A program made the position numbers and the translations under genes. Positions 28,458-37,046 of a stretch of 64,000 nucleotides of DNA are shown one piece after another. Numbering within the stretch: position 1 is the first letter of the stretch; every line of letters starts with the position of its first letter. This DNA comes from Dokdonella sp. (GTDB lineage: Bacteria > Pseudomonadota > Gammaproteobacteria > Xanthomonadales > Rhodanobacteraceae): contig NZ_JAHCAP010000013.1 of assembly GCF_019634815.1 (NCBI RefSeq), positions 1 to 64,000 of the forward strand, in the 5' to 3' direction. A model generated the notes under the pieces. The model worked only from the letters and a program-made list of their open reading frames with translations, had not been told where the DNA came from and made no database searches.

Positions 28458-28859
28458 TCAGGCGCTGCCGAACACGATCTGATAGGTCTTGCCGTCGCCG
28501 AGAATGGGTGACATGAAGGCTTCGAAGCTCGGACCGGCGCCTTCAAAGCGGTAGATGCCTTCGGCAATCGGCTGTCCGGGGTCACCGCGCAGGATCAGCG
28601 AAAAACCCTTCACAGGTGCATGCGCCGCGCCTGCACGGGCGCGTGATTCCGGATGTGCCACCTCGATCAGCTTGAGCGTGTTGCGCCGGCCGTTGTCGTC
28701 GACGGCGGTCAGCGAACGACCGACCAGGTTCGCGTAACGGGTGTATCCCGAATCATTGCGTGCGGAATCCGCGGCGCCCGTGGCGCGCGCACCCATCGAG
28801 ACCATGACCAGGCCTGCTGCAGCGGCTTGCTGGAGAAAGCGGCGACGAGAGCTGTGCAT
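28458..28859 (-). CDS. Tat-exported DUF6916-like protein
   Basis: 133 residues beginning with a twin-arginine signal (HSSRRRFLQQAAAAGLVM, cleavage likely after GARATGA). The mature part reads YANLVGRSLTAVDDNGRRN, FSLILRGDPGQPIAEGIYRFE, FEAFMSPILGDGKTYQIVFG. That is the same order of motifs as the forward gene just before it, so the two look like a secreted and a cytosolic paralogue. Such proteins are repeatedly encoded beside collar-domain genes, but no activity is known. It diverges from the collar operon, sharing a 151-base intergenic region. Confidence 0.7.
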   Translation of the reverse strand: MHSSRRRFLQQAAAAGLVMVSMGARATGAADSARNDSGYTRYANLVGRSLTAVDDNGRRNTLKLIEVAHPESRARAGAAHAPVKGFSLILRGDPGQPIAEGIYRFEGAGPSFEAFMSPILGDGKTYQIVFGSA

Positions 28860-28940
28860 GATGGCAATCCGCAAGGCGATGCCGGCAGTCTAGCAGCGAA
28901 TTCATTCGGTGCGGATGCAAATCGAAATCAAGCCTGCTTC

Positions 28941-28969
28941 TTGTGTGCATCGGACATCAGGGATACGAT
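28941..28969 (+). promoter_or_regulatory. Candidate promoter of the tail-collar operon
   Basis: TTGTGT (28941-28946) and TACGAT (28964-28969) are spaced by exactly 17 bases. They lie about 40 bases before the first collar gene, inside the divergent intergenic region. Confidence 0.5.
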
Positions 28970-29010
28970 CCGGAATCCGCGCAACATCATTCTGCAACAG
29001 GGGCAGAACC

Positions 29011-29529
29011 ATGGATCCATTCATCGGCGAAGTGCGCATCTTCGGTTTCTATTTCGCACCCCGCAATTGGGCGCTCTGCAACGGCCAGCTCTTGCCGATC
29101 AGCCAGAATACCGCCTTGTTTTCCCTGCTCGGCACCATGTACGGCGGCAACGGAGTCCAGACCTTTGCCTTGCCCGACCTGCGCAGCCGTCTGCCCAGCG
29201 GGTTCGATTCGCAGGGCAGTGGCATGGGACCGATGCTGGGTGAGACCGGTGGAGTCGAGAGCGTGACACTCACCTCCAACCAGATGCCCGCTCATGTTCA
29301 TGGAGTCAATGCTGCCGCGACGGCCGATGCCGGAACACCCGGTGCAACGGCGGTGCTGGCCTCCAGCGCGAGCGCGGTGCCCTACCGCAGCGGCGCCAGC
29401 GCAAATGTGCCGTTGGCGGCAGCGACTGTTTCACCCACAGGCGGCAATCAGCCCCATTCGAACATGCAGCCCTTTCTCACGGTCAGTTTCGCGATCGCGC
29501 TGACGGGCATTTTCCCGTCCCGAAATTGA
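29011..29529 (+). CDS. Phage tail-collar domain protein 1 (MdpB-type)
   Basis: 172 residues with a tail Collar domain at the N-terminus: FIGEVRIFGFYFAPRNWALC, then NGQLLPISQNTALFSLLGTMYGG and FALPDLRSRLP. The C-terminal half is a Ser/Ala/Gly-rich segment ending PHSNMQPFLTVSFAIALTGIFP, the typical trimer-tip closure. Related 'microcystin-dependent protein B' genes occur as tandem triplets in many bacteria outside any phage. No other phage structural genes are here, so this is not a prophage. A role in surface display or interaction is assumed in the literature but not proven. Second-last in similarity to its two neighbours, it is probably a gene duplicate. Confidence 0.85.
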   Translation: MDPFIGEVRIFGFYFAPRNWALCNGQLLPISQNTALFSLLGTMYGGNGVQTFALPDLRSRLPSGFDSQGSGMGPMLGETGGVESVTLTSNQMPAHVHGVNAAATADAGTPGATAVLASSASAVPYRSGASANVPLAAATVSPTGGNQPHSNMQPFLTVSFAIALTGIFPSRN

Positions 29530-29538
29530 GCACAAGCC

Positions 29539-30057
29539 ATGTCCATACCCTTCCTTGGTGAAATCCGCCTGTTCGGCCTCAATTTCGCGCCGGTTGGATG
29601 GCAGTCCTGCGATGGCAGCTTGCTGCAGATCGCCGAATACAGTGCCTTGTTTGCCTTGCTCGGCACGACCTACGGTGGCGATGGCCAGACGACGTTCGCG
29701 GTACCCGACTTGCGCGGGCGCGCTCCGCTGCATCAGGGAACAGGGCCTGGATTGACGGGGCGTTCGCTGGGTGAGACAGGCGGCAGTGAAAGCGTGACCT
29801 TGACGGCGCAGCAGATGCCCTCGCACACGCATCCGCTCCGGGCGACCAACGCGGGAACGCGCAGCGCGGTTGCGCAGGGCAATCTGCTTGGCAGCGGCGA
29901 GGCGGACATCTACAACCGTGACACCAGCAGCGCCGTGATGCTGTCCGCGCAGCAGATTTCCGCCAGTGGTGGCTCGCAGCCGCACGAGAACATGCAGCCT
30001 TCCCTGTGCGTCAATATATGCATTGCGGTCGAAGGCATCTTCCCTTCCCAGAATTGA
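29539..30057 (+). CDS. Phage tail-collar domain protein 2 (MdpB-type)
   Basis: 172 residues, a paralogue of the genes on either side. It opens IPFLGEIRLFGLNFAPVGWQ with C and DGSLLQIAEYSALFALLGTTYGG next, FAVPDLRGRAPLHQGTGPGL and the conserved GETGGSESVTLTAQQMPSHTH. It ends HENMQPSLCVNICIAVEGIFP. It starts 9 bases after the first collar gene and ends 8 before the third, so the three form one transcript. It has no signal peptide, like its relatives. Confidence 0.85.
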   Translation: MSIPFLGEIRLFGLNFAPVGWQSCDGSLLQIAEYSALFALLGTTYGGDGQTTFAVPDLRGRAPLHQGTGPGLTGRSLGETGGSESVTLTAQQMPSHTHPLRATNAGTRSAVAQGNLLGSGEADIYNRDTSSAVMLSAQQISASGGSQPHENMQPSLCVNICIAVEGIFPSQN

Positions 30058-30065
30058 GAGCAGCG

Positions 30066-30578
30066 ATGGATCCCTATCTCGGTCAGATCAGTATCGTGGG
30101 CTTCAATTTCGCCCCGCAGGGTTGGGCGTTCTGCAATGGAGCAACCCTGTCCATTGCACAGAACACCGCGCTGTTTTCCCTGCTCGGAACGCAGTTCGGC
30201 GGCAATGGCCAGACCACGTTTCAATTGCCCAATCTCATCGGGCGCGTACCGATCGGGCAGGGGCAGGGGGCTGGCTTGTCGCCTCGCAGCATCGGCGAGA
30301 CGACCGGCGCGGCCAGCGTAACCCTGACTTCGAGCCAGATCCCTGCGCACACGCACCAGATGTCGGCGCAGAGCAGTCCAGGCGATCGTGCCAATGCCCA
30401 AGGCGCTTCGTTGGCACAAAGTGCCGACGCGCTGTACGCGAATTCGCCGCCGAGCGGCGCGCTTGCAGGAGACGCACTCGCGGCGGTTGGCGGTGGGCTG
30501 CCGCATGAGAATCGACAGCCCTTTTTGGGGGTGAATTTCGTCATCGCTTTGCAGGGCGTCTACCCGCAGCGACCGTGA
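30066..30578 (+). CDS. Phage tail-collar domain protein 3 (MdpB-type)
   Basis: 170 residues: YLGQISIVGFNFAPQGWAFC with NGATLSIAQNTALFSLLG next, FQLPNLIGRVPIGQGQG, GETTGAASVTLTSSQIPAHTH, and a C-terminus PHENRQPFLGVNFVIALQGVYP. The histidine pair in the AHTH loop is shared by the second and third proteins and could bind metal. Its stop overlaps the next start (GTGA), coupling it to the acetyltransferase gene. Confidence 0.85.
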   Translation: MDPYLGQISIVGFNFAPQGWAFCNGATLSIAQNTALFSLLGTQFGGNGQTTFQLPNLIGRVPIGQGQGAGLSPRSIGETTGAASVTLTSSQIPAHTHQMSAQSSPGDRANAQGASLAQSADALYANSPPSGALAGDALAAVGGGLPHENRQPFLGVNFVIALQGVYPQRP

Positions 30579-31096
30579 ACGCGATCACCGCCAGCGGGCA
30601 GGATGCAGAGGCAACGATCACGCTGCGTGCCTTGCATGCGAGTGACGAATCGTTCCTGCGCGGGGTTTATGCCAGCACGCGCATCGACGAGCTTGCGCCA
30701 TTGGCCTGGGAGCAGGCGCAAGTCGATGCCTTCATCGACATGCAATTCCAGGCACAGTGCCAGCACTACTGGCGGCACCTCGATGTTTCGCGATTCCGGA
30801 TCATCGTCTGTGACGGAATCGATGCAGGGCGCTTGTATGTCGAACGACGTGAATGCGAACTGCGCGTGGTCGATATCGCCTTGTTGCCTGCATTCCGCAA
30901 TCGCGGAATCGCGACACGGCTGCTGCGGCAACTGTTCGATGAAGCCGATCAGGACGGCCTGGTGGTGAGCATCCATGTCGAGCACAGCAATCCGGCGCAG
31001 AACCTTTACTCGAGACTTGGTTTCGTCCTCCGTGGCGAAGCCGGCGAAGTCTACCGTTTGATGGAACGCATGCCGCGCGATGTCGCGGTGGCATGA
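30575..31096 (+). CDS. GNAT-family N-acetyltransferase
   Basis: 173 residues from a GTG start overlapping the previous stop. The acetyl-CoA-binding motif A is present (VVDIALLPAFRNRGIATRLL, with R-x-x-G-I-A), as is the C-terminal motif B region (VSIHVEHSNPAQNLYSRLGF). The substrate is unknown. Tight coupling to the third collar gene, a pairing often seen with MdpB triplets, suggests it acylates a component of this system, but that is inference. Confidence 0.88.
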   Translation: MNAITASGQDAEATITLRALHASDESFLRGVYASTRIDELAPLAWEQAQVDAFIDMQFQAQCQHYWRHLDVSRFRIIVCDGIDAGRLYVERRECELRVVDIALLPAFRNRGIATRLLRQLFDEADQDGLVVSIHVEHSNPAQNLYSRLGFVLRGEAGEVYRLMERMPRDVAVA

Positions 31097-31109
31097 ACAG
31101 GGGTCAATG

Positions 31110-34100
31110 ATGAAGCGCACAATCACGCAATCAGGTTTGCTGCTGGCCGGTCTGGTTCTGGGTGCCGGCTGGGTCCATGCAGGTGAAGTCAGCAACCTCA
31201 ATGCCAGCGGGCCGGGAAGTCTGCGTGCGGTCGTCGCCAGCGGCGGGGTCGTCACCTTCGCCAGCGGTTTGAGCGGAACGATTGATCTGGGCGGCAGCGC
31301 GATCACCGTCCCGAATGGCACTTCAATTCAGGGCCCGGGCGCGAGCAGCCTCGTCGTGCAGGGCGGCAATGATCGCGCCTTCAACATCGCTGCGGGCGCC
31401 ACGGTCACGATCAGCGGGCTCAGGATCAGTGGCAGCAACGTTGGTTCCGGGCTGACCGGCGGCGCGATCAAGAACGCAGGTGTGCTCACGCTGAACGACA
31501 TGGCCCTGCAGGGCAACAGTGCAGGCGATGCAGGCGGCGCAATTTTCAACAGCGGGCAATTGACGATTCGTCGGAGCCTGCTTGCTGGCAACTATCTCGC
31601 CGATACAACCTGTGCCAGCGGTGGTGCGATTCGCAGCCAGGGCCCGGGATCCTCGCTCACGATCGAGAGTTCCACGATCACCACCAACGCCGCAGATTCC
31701 TGCAGTGGCGGCGGCATCGGCTTCAACAACGGCAGCGCTTCGATCACGGCCAGCACAATCACCGGCAACAGTGCCGGCGCAAGTGGTGGCAACGTCTACA
31801 AGGGCAGCAGCGCGGCCATTTTGATGCTCACGTCGAGCGTGATTGCCGACGGCAGCGCGCCGATCAATCCGGATCTGCATGGTGCCGCCGGTGGAATGAC
31901 TTCGGGCGGCTACAACCTCGTGCGTAATCGTGGTGACAGCGCTGGCTATATTGCTTCCGATCTTGCCAATGGCACCGATCCACGGCTGGGAACGCTCGCC
32001 GACAATGGCGGGCCAACCTATACGCGCTTGCCACAGGCCGACAGTGTGCTGCTGGACAAGTACTCGGCCGCTTGTGTCAATTCCGACCAGCGCGGCGTGA
32101 CGCGACCGCAGGGTGCGAGCTGCGACATCGGTGCGGTCGAATACCGGCTCGATCCACTCACGGTTCAGGTCGCCGGCAATGGCAAGGTTTCGGCGGGAGC
32201 CAATCCCGTTCCGGTCAGCGGTTCGATTGCGAACTGCGCGGGAACCTGCACGGCTACCTACGATGGCGAGGGCGCGACGCCGGCGAGCGTGACGCTCACC
32301 GCGACACCCGATGCAGGTTATCGACTCTCCGGCTGGGGCGGCGCTTGCAGCGGCAGCGCGCCGACGGCGGTGGTTGCGATGGGCGGAGCCCGCACCTGCA
32401 CCGCGAGCTTCGAACCGGCCGTGGCAACGGTCACGCCGAGCGTGATCGGCGGTCATGGCACGATCAGTCCGGACACTGAGCAGCAGGTCAACATCGGCCA
32501 AACGCTGCAGTTCACGCTCGCGCCCGAAACGAACTATCACATCGCCAGCGTCGGCGGCAGTTGCGGCGGCTCGCTCAGTGGCAATGTCTACACCACCGCG
32601 GCGGTGAATGGCGATTGCAGCGTCGAGGCGCACTTCGCGATCGACCAGCATACGGTCACGCCGAGCGTGATCGGCGGTCATGGCACGATCAGCCCGGATA
32701 CCGCGCAGCTGGTGGATCATGGCGCGACGATCCAGTTCACGCTCGCGCCCGAAACGAACTATCACGTCGCCAGCGTCGGCGGCAGTTGCGGCGGTTCGCT
32801 CAACGGCAACCTTTACACGACTGCTGTGGTGACTGGAAATTGCAGCGTCGAGGCGCACTTCACGATCGACCAGCACACGGTCACGCCGAGCGTGATCGGC
32901 GGTCATGGCACGATCAGTCCGGACACCGCGCAGCTGGTCGATCATGGCGCGACGATCCAGTTCACGCTCGCGCCCGAAACGAACTATCACGTCGCCAGCG
33001 TCGGCGGCAGTTGCGACGGTTCGCTCAGCGGCAATGTCTACACCACCGCGGCAGTGAACGCCGATTGCAGCGTCGAAGCACACTTCACGATCGACCAGCA
33101 CACGGTCACGCCGAGCGTGATCGGCGGTCATGGCACGATCAGCCCGGATACCGCGCAGCTGGTCGATCACGGCGCGACGATCCAGTTCACGCTCGCAGCC
33201 GATCCGCATTACCATCTGGTCAATGTCGATGGCAGCTGCAACGGCTCGCTCAACGGCGATCTCTACACCACCGATGCGGTGACAGCCGATTGCACGGTGC
33301 AAGCGCACTTCGCGATCAACACCTACACGATTGGCGGCAGTGTGAGCGGCCTGATCGGCTCGGCGATGGTGCTCAAGCTCAACGGTGATCAGGATCTGCT
33401 CATCAGCGGCAATGGCAGCTTCACCTTTGCATCCGCGATCGATGATCTCAGTCCCTGGGCTGTCACGGTGGTGCAGCAGCCGGTGTCACCGAATCAGCGC
33501 TGCACGATCAGCAATGACAGCGGCACGCTCGATGGCGCCAATGTGAGCGATGTGCAGGTGCAGTGTGAGGCTCCGGTTCCGCATCTGGTCGTTTCAGTCA
33601 CCGATTCGCGCGAGTACGCGCGCTACGGCATGCTGCTCGATTATGTCGTCACGGTGACCAATGACGGCAGTGGCGATGCCAACGGCATCACCGTCCAGGC
33701 TTTGCCCTCGGACCAGCTCGATGCCACGGCCATGACCTGGGTCTGCTATGGCGCCGATGCGACGGCCCACTGCACCGACAGCGGTTCGGGCGCGTTCAGC
33801 GACTCCGCCGTCGATCTTCCGATCGGACGCACGCTGACCTGGCTGGTTTCAGCGCCTGTGCGCAATGACGCGCCCGGGCCTGGCGCCGATTTCACGATCG
33901 AGGCCGGGGCTGGCGTCAGTGCCAGCGACAGCAACATCCTGGTGTTGCTGCGCACCGGCTTCGATGTGCCCTATGGCGATGGCGCCGAACGTGCGGGCGA
34001 AGGATCCGCCTGCCAGGCACCGCTGGCGGCCAGTGCCTTGCTCGATGCCAGTTCGACCTATGTCTTCGAATTGCCGGCAGCGGTCAGTGGACCGATCGAC

Positions 34101-34385
34101 GTCGTGCTGGATGGTCGCGCCGCCGACGGCGGTGGCTTCCGTGTCGAACGGCTCAATCTCGGCAGTCCGCGCCTGCGTCTGGTCTCGAGTACGCGCGATG
34201 GCATCGAGACGGCAAGCGCCTGGTCTGCGCCCAAGGGCGAGTCGCTGCTGTTGGGTCTGGCCAGCGCGGCAGGGCAAAACGCCGTCTTGCTGGAAGGCGT
34301 GGAAGGTGGCCTCTCGATTCCGCTCGCCGCTGGCAGCAAACCGGCTTATCGCATCAGTCTGGCAGGTGGTCACTGCCAGCCGTGA
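31110..34385 (+). CDS. Large secreted beta-helix / InlB-repeat surface protein
   Basis: 1,091 residues. A Sec signal peptide (MKRTITQSGLLLAGLVLGAGWVHA) is followed by a right-handed beta-helix (about 25-345) ending in a choice-of-anchor-type segment (DPRLGTLADNGGPTYT ... GVTRPQGASCDIGAVEY). Next comes an InlB-like Bacterial repeat (GYRLSGWGGACSGSAP), four 75-residue repeats (about 440-740) beginning TVTPSVIGGHGTISPDT, and a DUF11-like domain (about 830-930). A C-terminal beta region ends in HCQP with no sorting motif I recognise. ATG 31110 is chosen because AGGGG ends six bases before it; ATG 31107 is the alternative. It is the last gene of the collar cluster and is probably exported to the surface. 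Confidence 0.85.
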   Translation: MKRTITQSGLLLAGLVLGAGWVHAGEVSNLNASGPGSLRAVVASGGVVTFASGLSGTIDLGGSAITVPNGTSIQGPGASSLVVQGGNDRAFNIAAGATVTISGLRISGSNVGSGLTGGAIKNAGVLTLNDMALQGNSAGDAGGAIFNSGQLTIRRSLLAGNYLADTTCASGGAIRSQGPGSSLTIESSTITTNAADSCSGGGIGFNNGSASITASTITGNSAGASGGNVYKGSSAAILMLTSSVIADGSAPINPDLHGAAGGMTSGGYNLVRNRGDSAGYIASDLANGTDPRLGTLADNGGPTYTRLPQADSVLLDKYSAACVNSDQRGVTRPQGASCDIGAVEYRLDPLTVQVAGNGKVSAGANPVPVSGSIANCAGTCTATYDGEGATPASVTLTATPDAGYRLSGWGGACSGSAPTAVVAMGGARTCTASFEPAVATVTPSVIGGHGTISPDTEQQVNIGQTLQFTLAPETNYHIASVGGSCGGSLSGNVYTTAAVNGDCSVEAHFAIDQHTVTPSVIGGHGTISPDTAQLVDHGATIQFTLAPETNYHVASVGGSCGGSLNGNLYTTAVVTGNCSVEAHFTIDQHTVTPSVIGGHGTISPDTAQLVDHGATIQFTLAPETNYHVASVGGSCDGSLSGNVYTTAAVNADCSVEAHFTIDQHTVTPSVIGGHGTISPDTAQLVDHGATIQFTLAADPHYHLVNVDGSCNGSLNGDLYTTDAVTADCTVQAHFAINTYTIGGSVSGLIGSAMVLKLNGDQDLLISGNGSFTFASAIDDLSPWAVTVVQQPVSPNQRCTISNDSGTLDGANVSDVQVQCEAPVPHLVVSVTDSREYARYGMLLDYVVTVTNDGSGDANGITVQALPSDQLDATAMTWVCYGADATAHCTDSGSGAFSDSAVDLPIGRTLTWLVSAPVRNDAPGPGADFTIEAGAGVSASDSNILVLLRTGFDVPYGDGAERAGEGSACQAPLAASALLDASSTYVFELPAAVSGPIDVVLDGRAADGGGFRVERLNLGSPRLRLVSSTRDGIETASAWSAPKGESLLLGLASAAGQNAVLLEGVEGGLSIPLAAGSKPAYRISLAGGHCQP
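32427..33326 (+). repeat. Four tandem 225-base coding repeats
   Basis: Units start at 32427, 32652, 32877 and 33102, each exactly 225 bases (75 codons), and long stretches are identical at the nucleotide level. Cysteines fall at fixed positions (GGSCGGSL and CSVEAHF), suggesting one disulfide per repeat. The fourth unit is the most diverged in its second half. The near-identity implies recent duplication or ongoing homogenisation. Confidence 0.92.
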
Positions 34386-34406
34386 TGCGGGAATTCGCTT
34401 GGAGAT

Positions 34407-34434
34407 GAAAAAGCGGGCTGCGGCCCGCTTTTTC
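34407..34434. terminator. Bidirectional terminator
   Basis: GAAAAAGCGGGC-tgcg-GCCCGCTTTTTC is a perfect 12-base-pair stem with A-tract and T-tract arms. It can stop transcription from both sides: the surface-protein gene and the PDZ lipoprotein gene. The PDZ gene's stop codon overlaps its right arm. Confidence 0.9.
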
Positions 34435-35137
34435 ATTGCGCCTTCGGCAGGGCATCGAGGCGCACGATGCGGCGCGAGGTTTCGCCGTTGCGCACAATCG
34501 TGAGCGTGAGTGCCTTGCCGACATTCGCGCGCAGCAAGGCCTCGAAAGCCGCCTTGTCGGCGATCGGTTTGCCGCCCGCGGCGGTCACGAAATCGCCGGC
34601 CAGAAGATTGGCGCGTGCTGCGGCGCTGCCCTTGATGACGCCACCGATCTGAACGCCGCTGCCGCCGAGTGACTTGCGTTCGGCGGCGGCGAGGTCGCGA
34701 AATGATGCGCCGAAGGAAAAGCGAAAGCGCACGTGGAAGTCGGCCCGCCAGACCTCGTCCACACTGGCGGCATCGGGCGCATGCACGACGACCCTTTCCG
34801 CGCCGATGGCGCGTGCCTGCGCCGCGAGTCGCGTCTCGACCTCGGCCTGGTTGTCGCGCCAGACACAACGGGCGATGCGCATGTAGCCATCTTCGAACAG
34901 GCGGCCCGGACTGGCGGTCGCCGCGCTGTCGGTTTCGATCGAAACGGCGCCCCCCGCTGCGTTGGCGCGCAGTCGCGCGACTTCGTCGGGGTGTCGATCT
35001 CGCGTGCATTGCAGGTCGCTCCCGGCAGGCTGGCTCGACGAGTCGCTTTCGCCCGGGCGCGGGCCCAGCTGCACACAGGCTCCGACAAGACTGGCGAGCG
35101 CGAGAACCAGCGGCAGGCGCAGGGGACGAGTGGGCAT
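34433..35137 (-). CDS. PDZ-domain lipoprotein
   Basis: 234 residues. The N-terminus RPLRLPLVLALASLVGACVQ ends in a lipobox (LVGAC), so the mature protein should be lipid-anchored. A central region has three Cys (including DLQCTRDRHPDEV and RIARCVWRDN). The C-terminal ~85 residues form a PDZ domain (VQIGGVIKGSAAARANLLAGD, LTIVRNGETSRRIVRL). No protease domain is present. The ATG at 35137 has AAGGAT upstream. It diverges from the ABC exporter gene with ~124 bases between them, so the two could be co-regulated. Confidence 0.8.
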   Translation of the reverse strand: MPTRPLRLPLVLALASLVGACVQLGPRPGESDSSSQPAGSDLQCTRDRHPDEVARLRANAAGGAVSIETDSAATASPGRLFEDGYMRIARCVWRDNQAEVETRLAAQARAIGAERVVVHAPDAASVDEVWRADFHVRFRFSFGASFRDLAAAERKSLGGSGVQIGGVIKGSAAARANLLAGDFVTAAGGKPIADKAAFEALLRANVGKALTLTIVRNGETSRRIVRLDALPKAQ

Positions 35138-35261
35138 CGGTGCATCCTTGGTCGCGGCATGCGCAGAAGCACGAGTGTGCAACATTTCGTGTCCTTGCCG
35201 CTGCGCACGCGCTGCGCGCTCGCCATCGGCTAGCATGCGCCGCCTTCGACGTGGGGGACTC

Positions 35262-37034
35262 ATGGGCATCCTTCGCATCTATCTGCGCGTGATCGCGCTG
35301 CTTGCTCCCGAGAAATGGCTGGCGGCAACACTTGCCGTAGCCAATCTGGCATTGGCCGGCGTGTATTTCCTCGAGCCGTGGTTGTTCGGGCGCGTCGTCG
35401 ATGCCTTGTCATCGACGGACAAGCACGCAGTGTGGCGCCTGATCTGGAGTTGGGCAGGCGTCGGGCTTGGCGGCGTCATCGCGAGCGTGTGGGTGTCTCT
35501 GTACGCGGATCGCCTTGCCCATCGCCGGCGCCAGGCCGCAATCGCCTATTTTTTCGAGCACGCGATCGCCTTGCCGCTGTCTTTCCACGGCCAGCATCAC
35601 ACCGGTCGCCTGCTGCGCATCATGCACGGCGGCACCAGCAACCTGTTCCACTTGTGGCTGGGCTTTTTCCGCGAGCATCTCGCTACCTTGCTCGCGATTG
35701 TGGTGATGGTGCCGCTGGCGCTGCACATCAACTGGAAGCTGGCCCTGCTCATGATCACGCTGATGGCAAGCTTCGCCACCTTCAACGCGATCGCGATGCG
35801 CAAGACACACAAGGCGCAAGGCGAGGTCGAGGAATTGCACCATGCCATTTCCGAACGTGCCGGCGATGTGTTCGGCAATGTGCTGGTGGTGCAGAGCTTC
35901 ACACGCCTGGCTGCCGAGGCGGCGGCGATCCGCGAGATGATGCGACGGGCGCTGGCAGCGCAGTATCCGGTGCTGCGCGGCTGGGCCTGGCTGTCGGTTG
36001 CGAACCGCGCCGCCAGCACCCTGACGATCGTGGCGATCTTCGCGCTGGGCGCCTCGCTCAACGTCAAGGGTGAGGTCACGGTGGGGAACATCGTGAGCTT
36101 CGTCGGTTTCGCGATGATGCTGATCGGCCGGCTCGAACAGTTTGCCGGTTTCATTTCCGGCTTGTTCTTCCAGGGACATTCCTTGCGCGATTTCTTCGCG
36201 GTGCTCGATGCGCCGGTGATGCGCGAGGACAACCCGGATGCGCCCGACCTGCCCGTGGTGCGCGGCGAGGTGGCGTTCGAGAACGTCTCGTTCGGCTATG
36301 ACGCCACCCACCCGGCGCTCAGGAACCTCAGCTTTCGCGTGCGCGCGGGCGGCACGGTGGCGCTGGTCGGGCCGACCGGTGCGGGCAAGACCACGGCGCT
36401 CAGTCTGCTGTATCGCGCCTGGGATCCGGATGGCGGACGCATCACCATCGACGGCATCGACATCCGCAGCGTGAAGCTCGCATCCTTGCGCCGCGCGATC
36501 GCGGTGGTGTTCCAGGATCCGGGCCTGTTTTATCGCTCGATTGCCGACAACCTGCGCATCGGTGATCCCGACGCGACGCAGGAAGAGCTCGAGGCCGCCG
36601 CGCGCGCGGCCGAGGCGCATGATTTCGTGGTGGTCAAACCCGAGGGCTATGCGACTGTGGTGGCCGAGCGCGGGCGCTCGCTCTCGGGCGGTGAACGCCA
36701 GCGCCTGTCGATTGCGCGTGCAATGCTCAAGGACGCGCCGATCCTGATTCTCGACGAGGCGACCAGCGCGCTCGACAACGCCACCGAGGCGCGCGTCCAG
36801 CGTGCGCTCAACAAGCTCACCGCGCAGCGCACGACCTTCGTGATCGCGCATCGCCTGACGACGGTGCGCAATGCCGATCTCATCCTCGTGCTCAAGGACG
36901 GTGAACTGGTCGAGCAGGGACGCTACGCGGAACTCGTCGCGCAGGGCGGGCTGTTTGCCGAACTCGATGGGCAAGGGCGCTTCGTCGAGGATGCGGTCGA
37001 GGACGCGCAAGCCATGCCAGCCACGCTTGACTGA
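35262..37034 (+). CDS. ABC exporter, NdvA/ChvA-like (permease-ATPase fusion)
   Basis: 590-residue half-transporter. Six transmembrane helices (about 1-320) include the segments FFREHLATL and LHINWKLALLMITLMAS. The ATPase domain has Walker A GPTGAGKTT, signature LSGGERQRLSIARAM, Walker B ILILDEATSALD and the H-loop IAHRLTT. The N-terminus (ILRIYLRVIALLAPEKW) and overall length resemble cyclic beta-1,2-glucan exporters. No glucan synthase is nearby, so the substrate is unknown. GGGGGA precedes the ATG at 35262. Confidence 0.88.
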   Translation: MGILRIYLRVIALLAPEKWLAATLAVANLALAGVYFLEPWLFGRVVDALSSTDKHAVWRLIWSWAGVGLGGVIASVWVSLYADRLAHRRRQAAIAYFFEHAIALPLSFHGQHHTGRLLRIMHGGTSNLFHLWLGFFREHLATLLAIVVMVPLALHINWKLALLMITLMASFATFNAIAMRKTHKAQGEVEELHHAISERAGDVFGNVLVVQSFTRLAAEAAAIREMMRRALAAQYPVLRGWAWLSVANRAASTLTIVAIFALGASLNVKGEVTVGNIVSFVGFAMMLIGRLEQFAGFISGLFFQGHSLRDFFAVLDAPVMREDNPDAPDLPVVRGEVAFENVSFGYDATHPALRNLSFRVRAGGTVALVGPTGAGKTTALSLLYRAWDPDGGRITIDGIDIRSVKLASLRRAIAVVFQDPGLFYRSIADNLRIGDPDATQEELEAAARAAEAHDFVVVKPEGYATVVAERGRSLSGGERQRLSIARAMLKDAPILILDEATSALDNATEARVQRALNKLTAQRTTFVIAHRLTTVRNADLILVLKDGELVEQGRYAELVAQGGLFAELDGQGRFVEDAVEDAQAMPATLD

Positions 37035-37046
37035 AGCCGGCTTCAG
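37031..37046. repeat. Palindrome carrying both convergent stop codons
   Basis: CTGAAGCCGGCTTCAG is a perfect 16-base palindrome. It contains the TGA stop of the ABC exporter on the plus strand and, symmetrically, the TGA stop of pbpC on the minus strand. The gap between the two genes is only 8 bases. Confidence 0.8.

Noticed and set aside
28909..30578. A prophage remnant
   Set aside because: Only collar-domain genes are present, in three tandem copies with normal codon use and no other phage genes. This matches chromosomal MdpB clusters.
32427..33326. A CRISPR or non-coding satellite
   Set aside because: The 225-base units are exact multiples of three, stay in frame and encode a conserved 75-residue domain.
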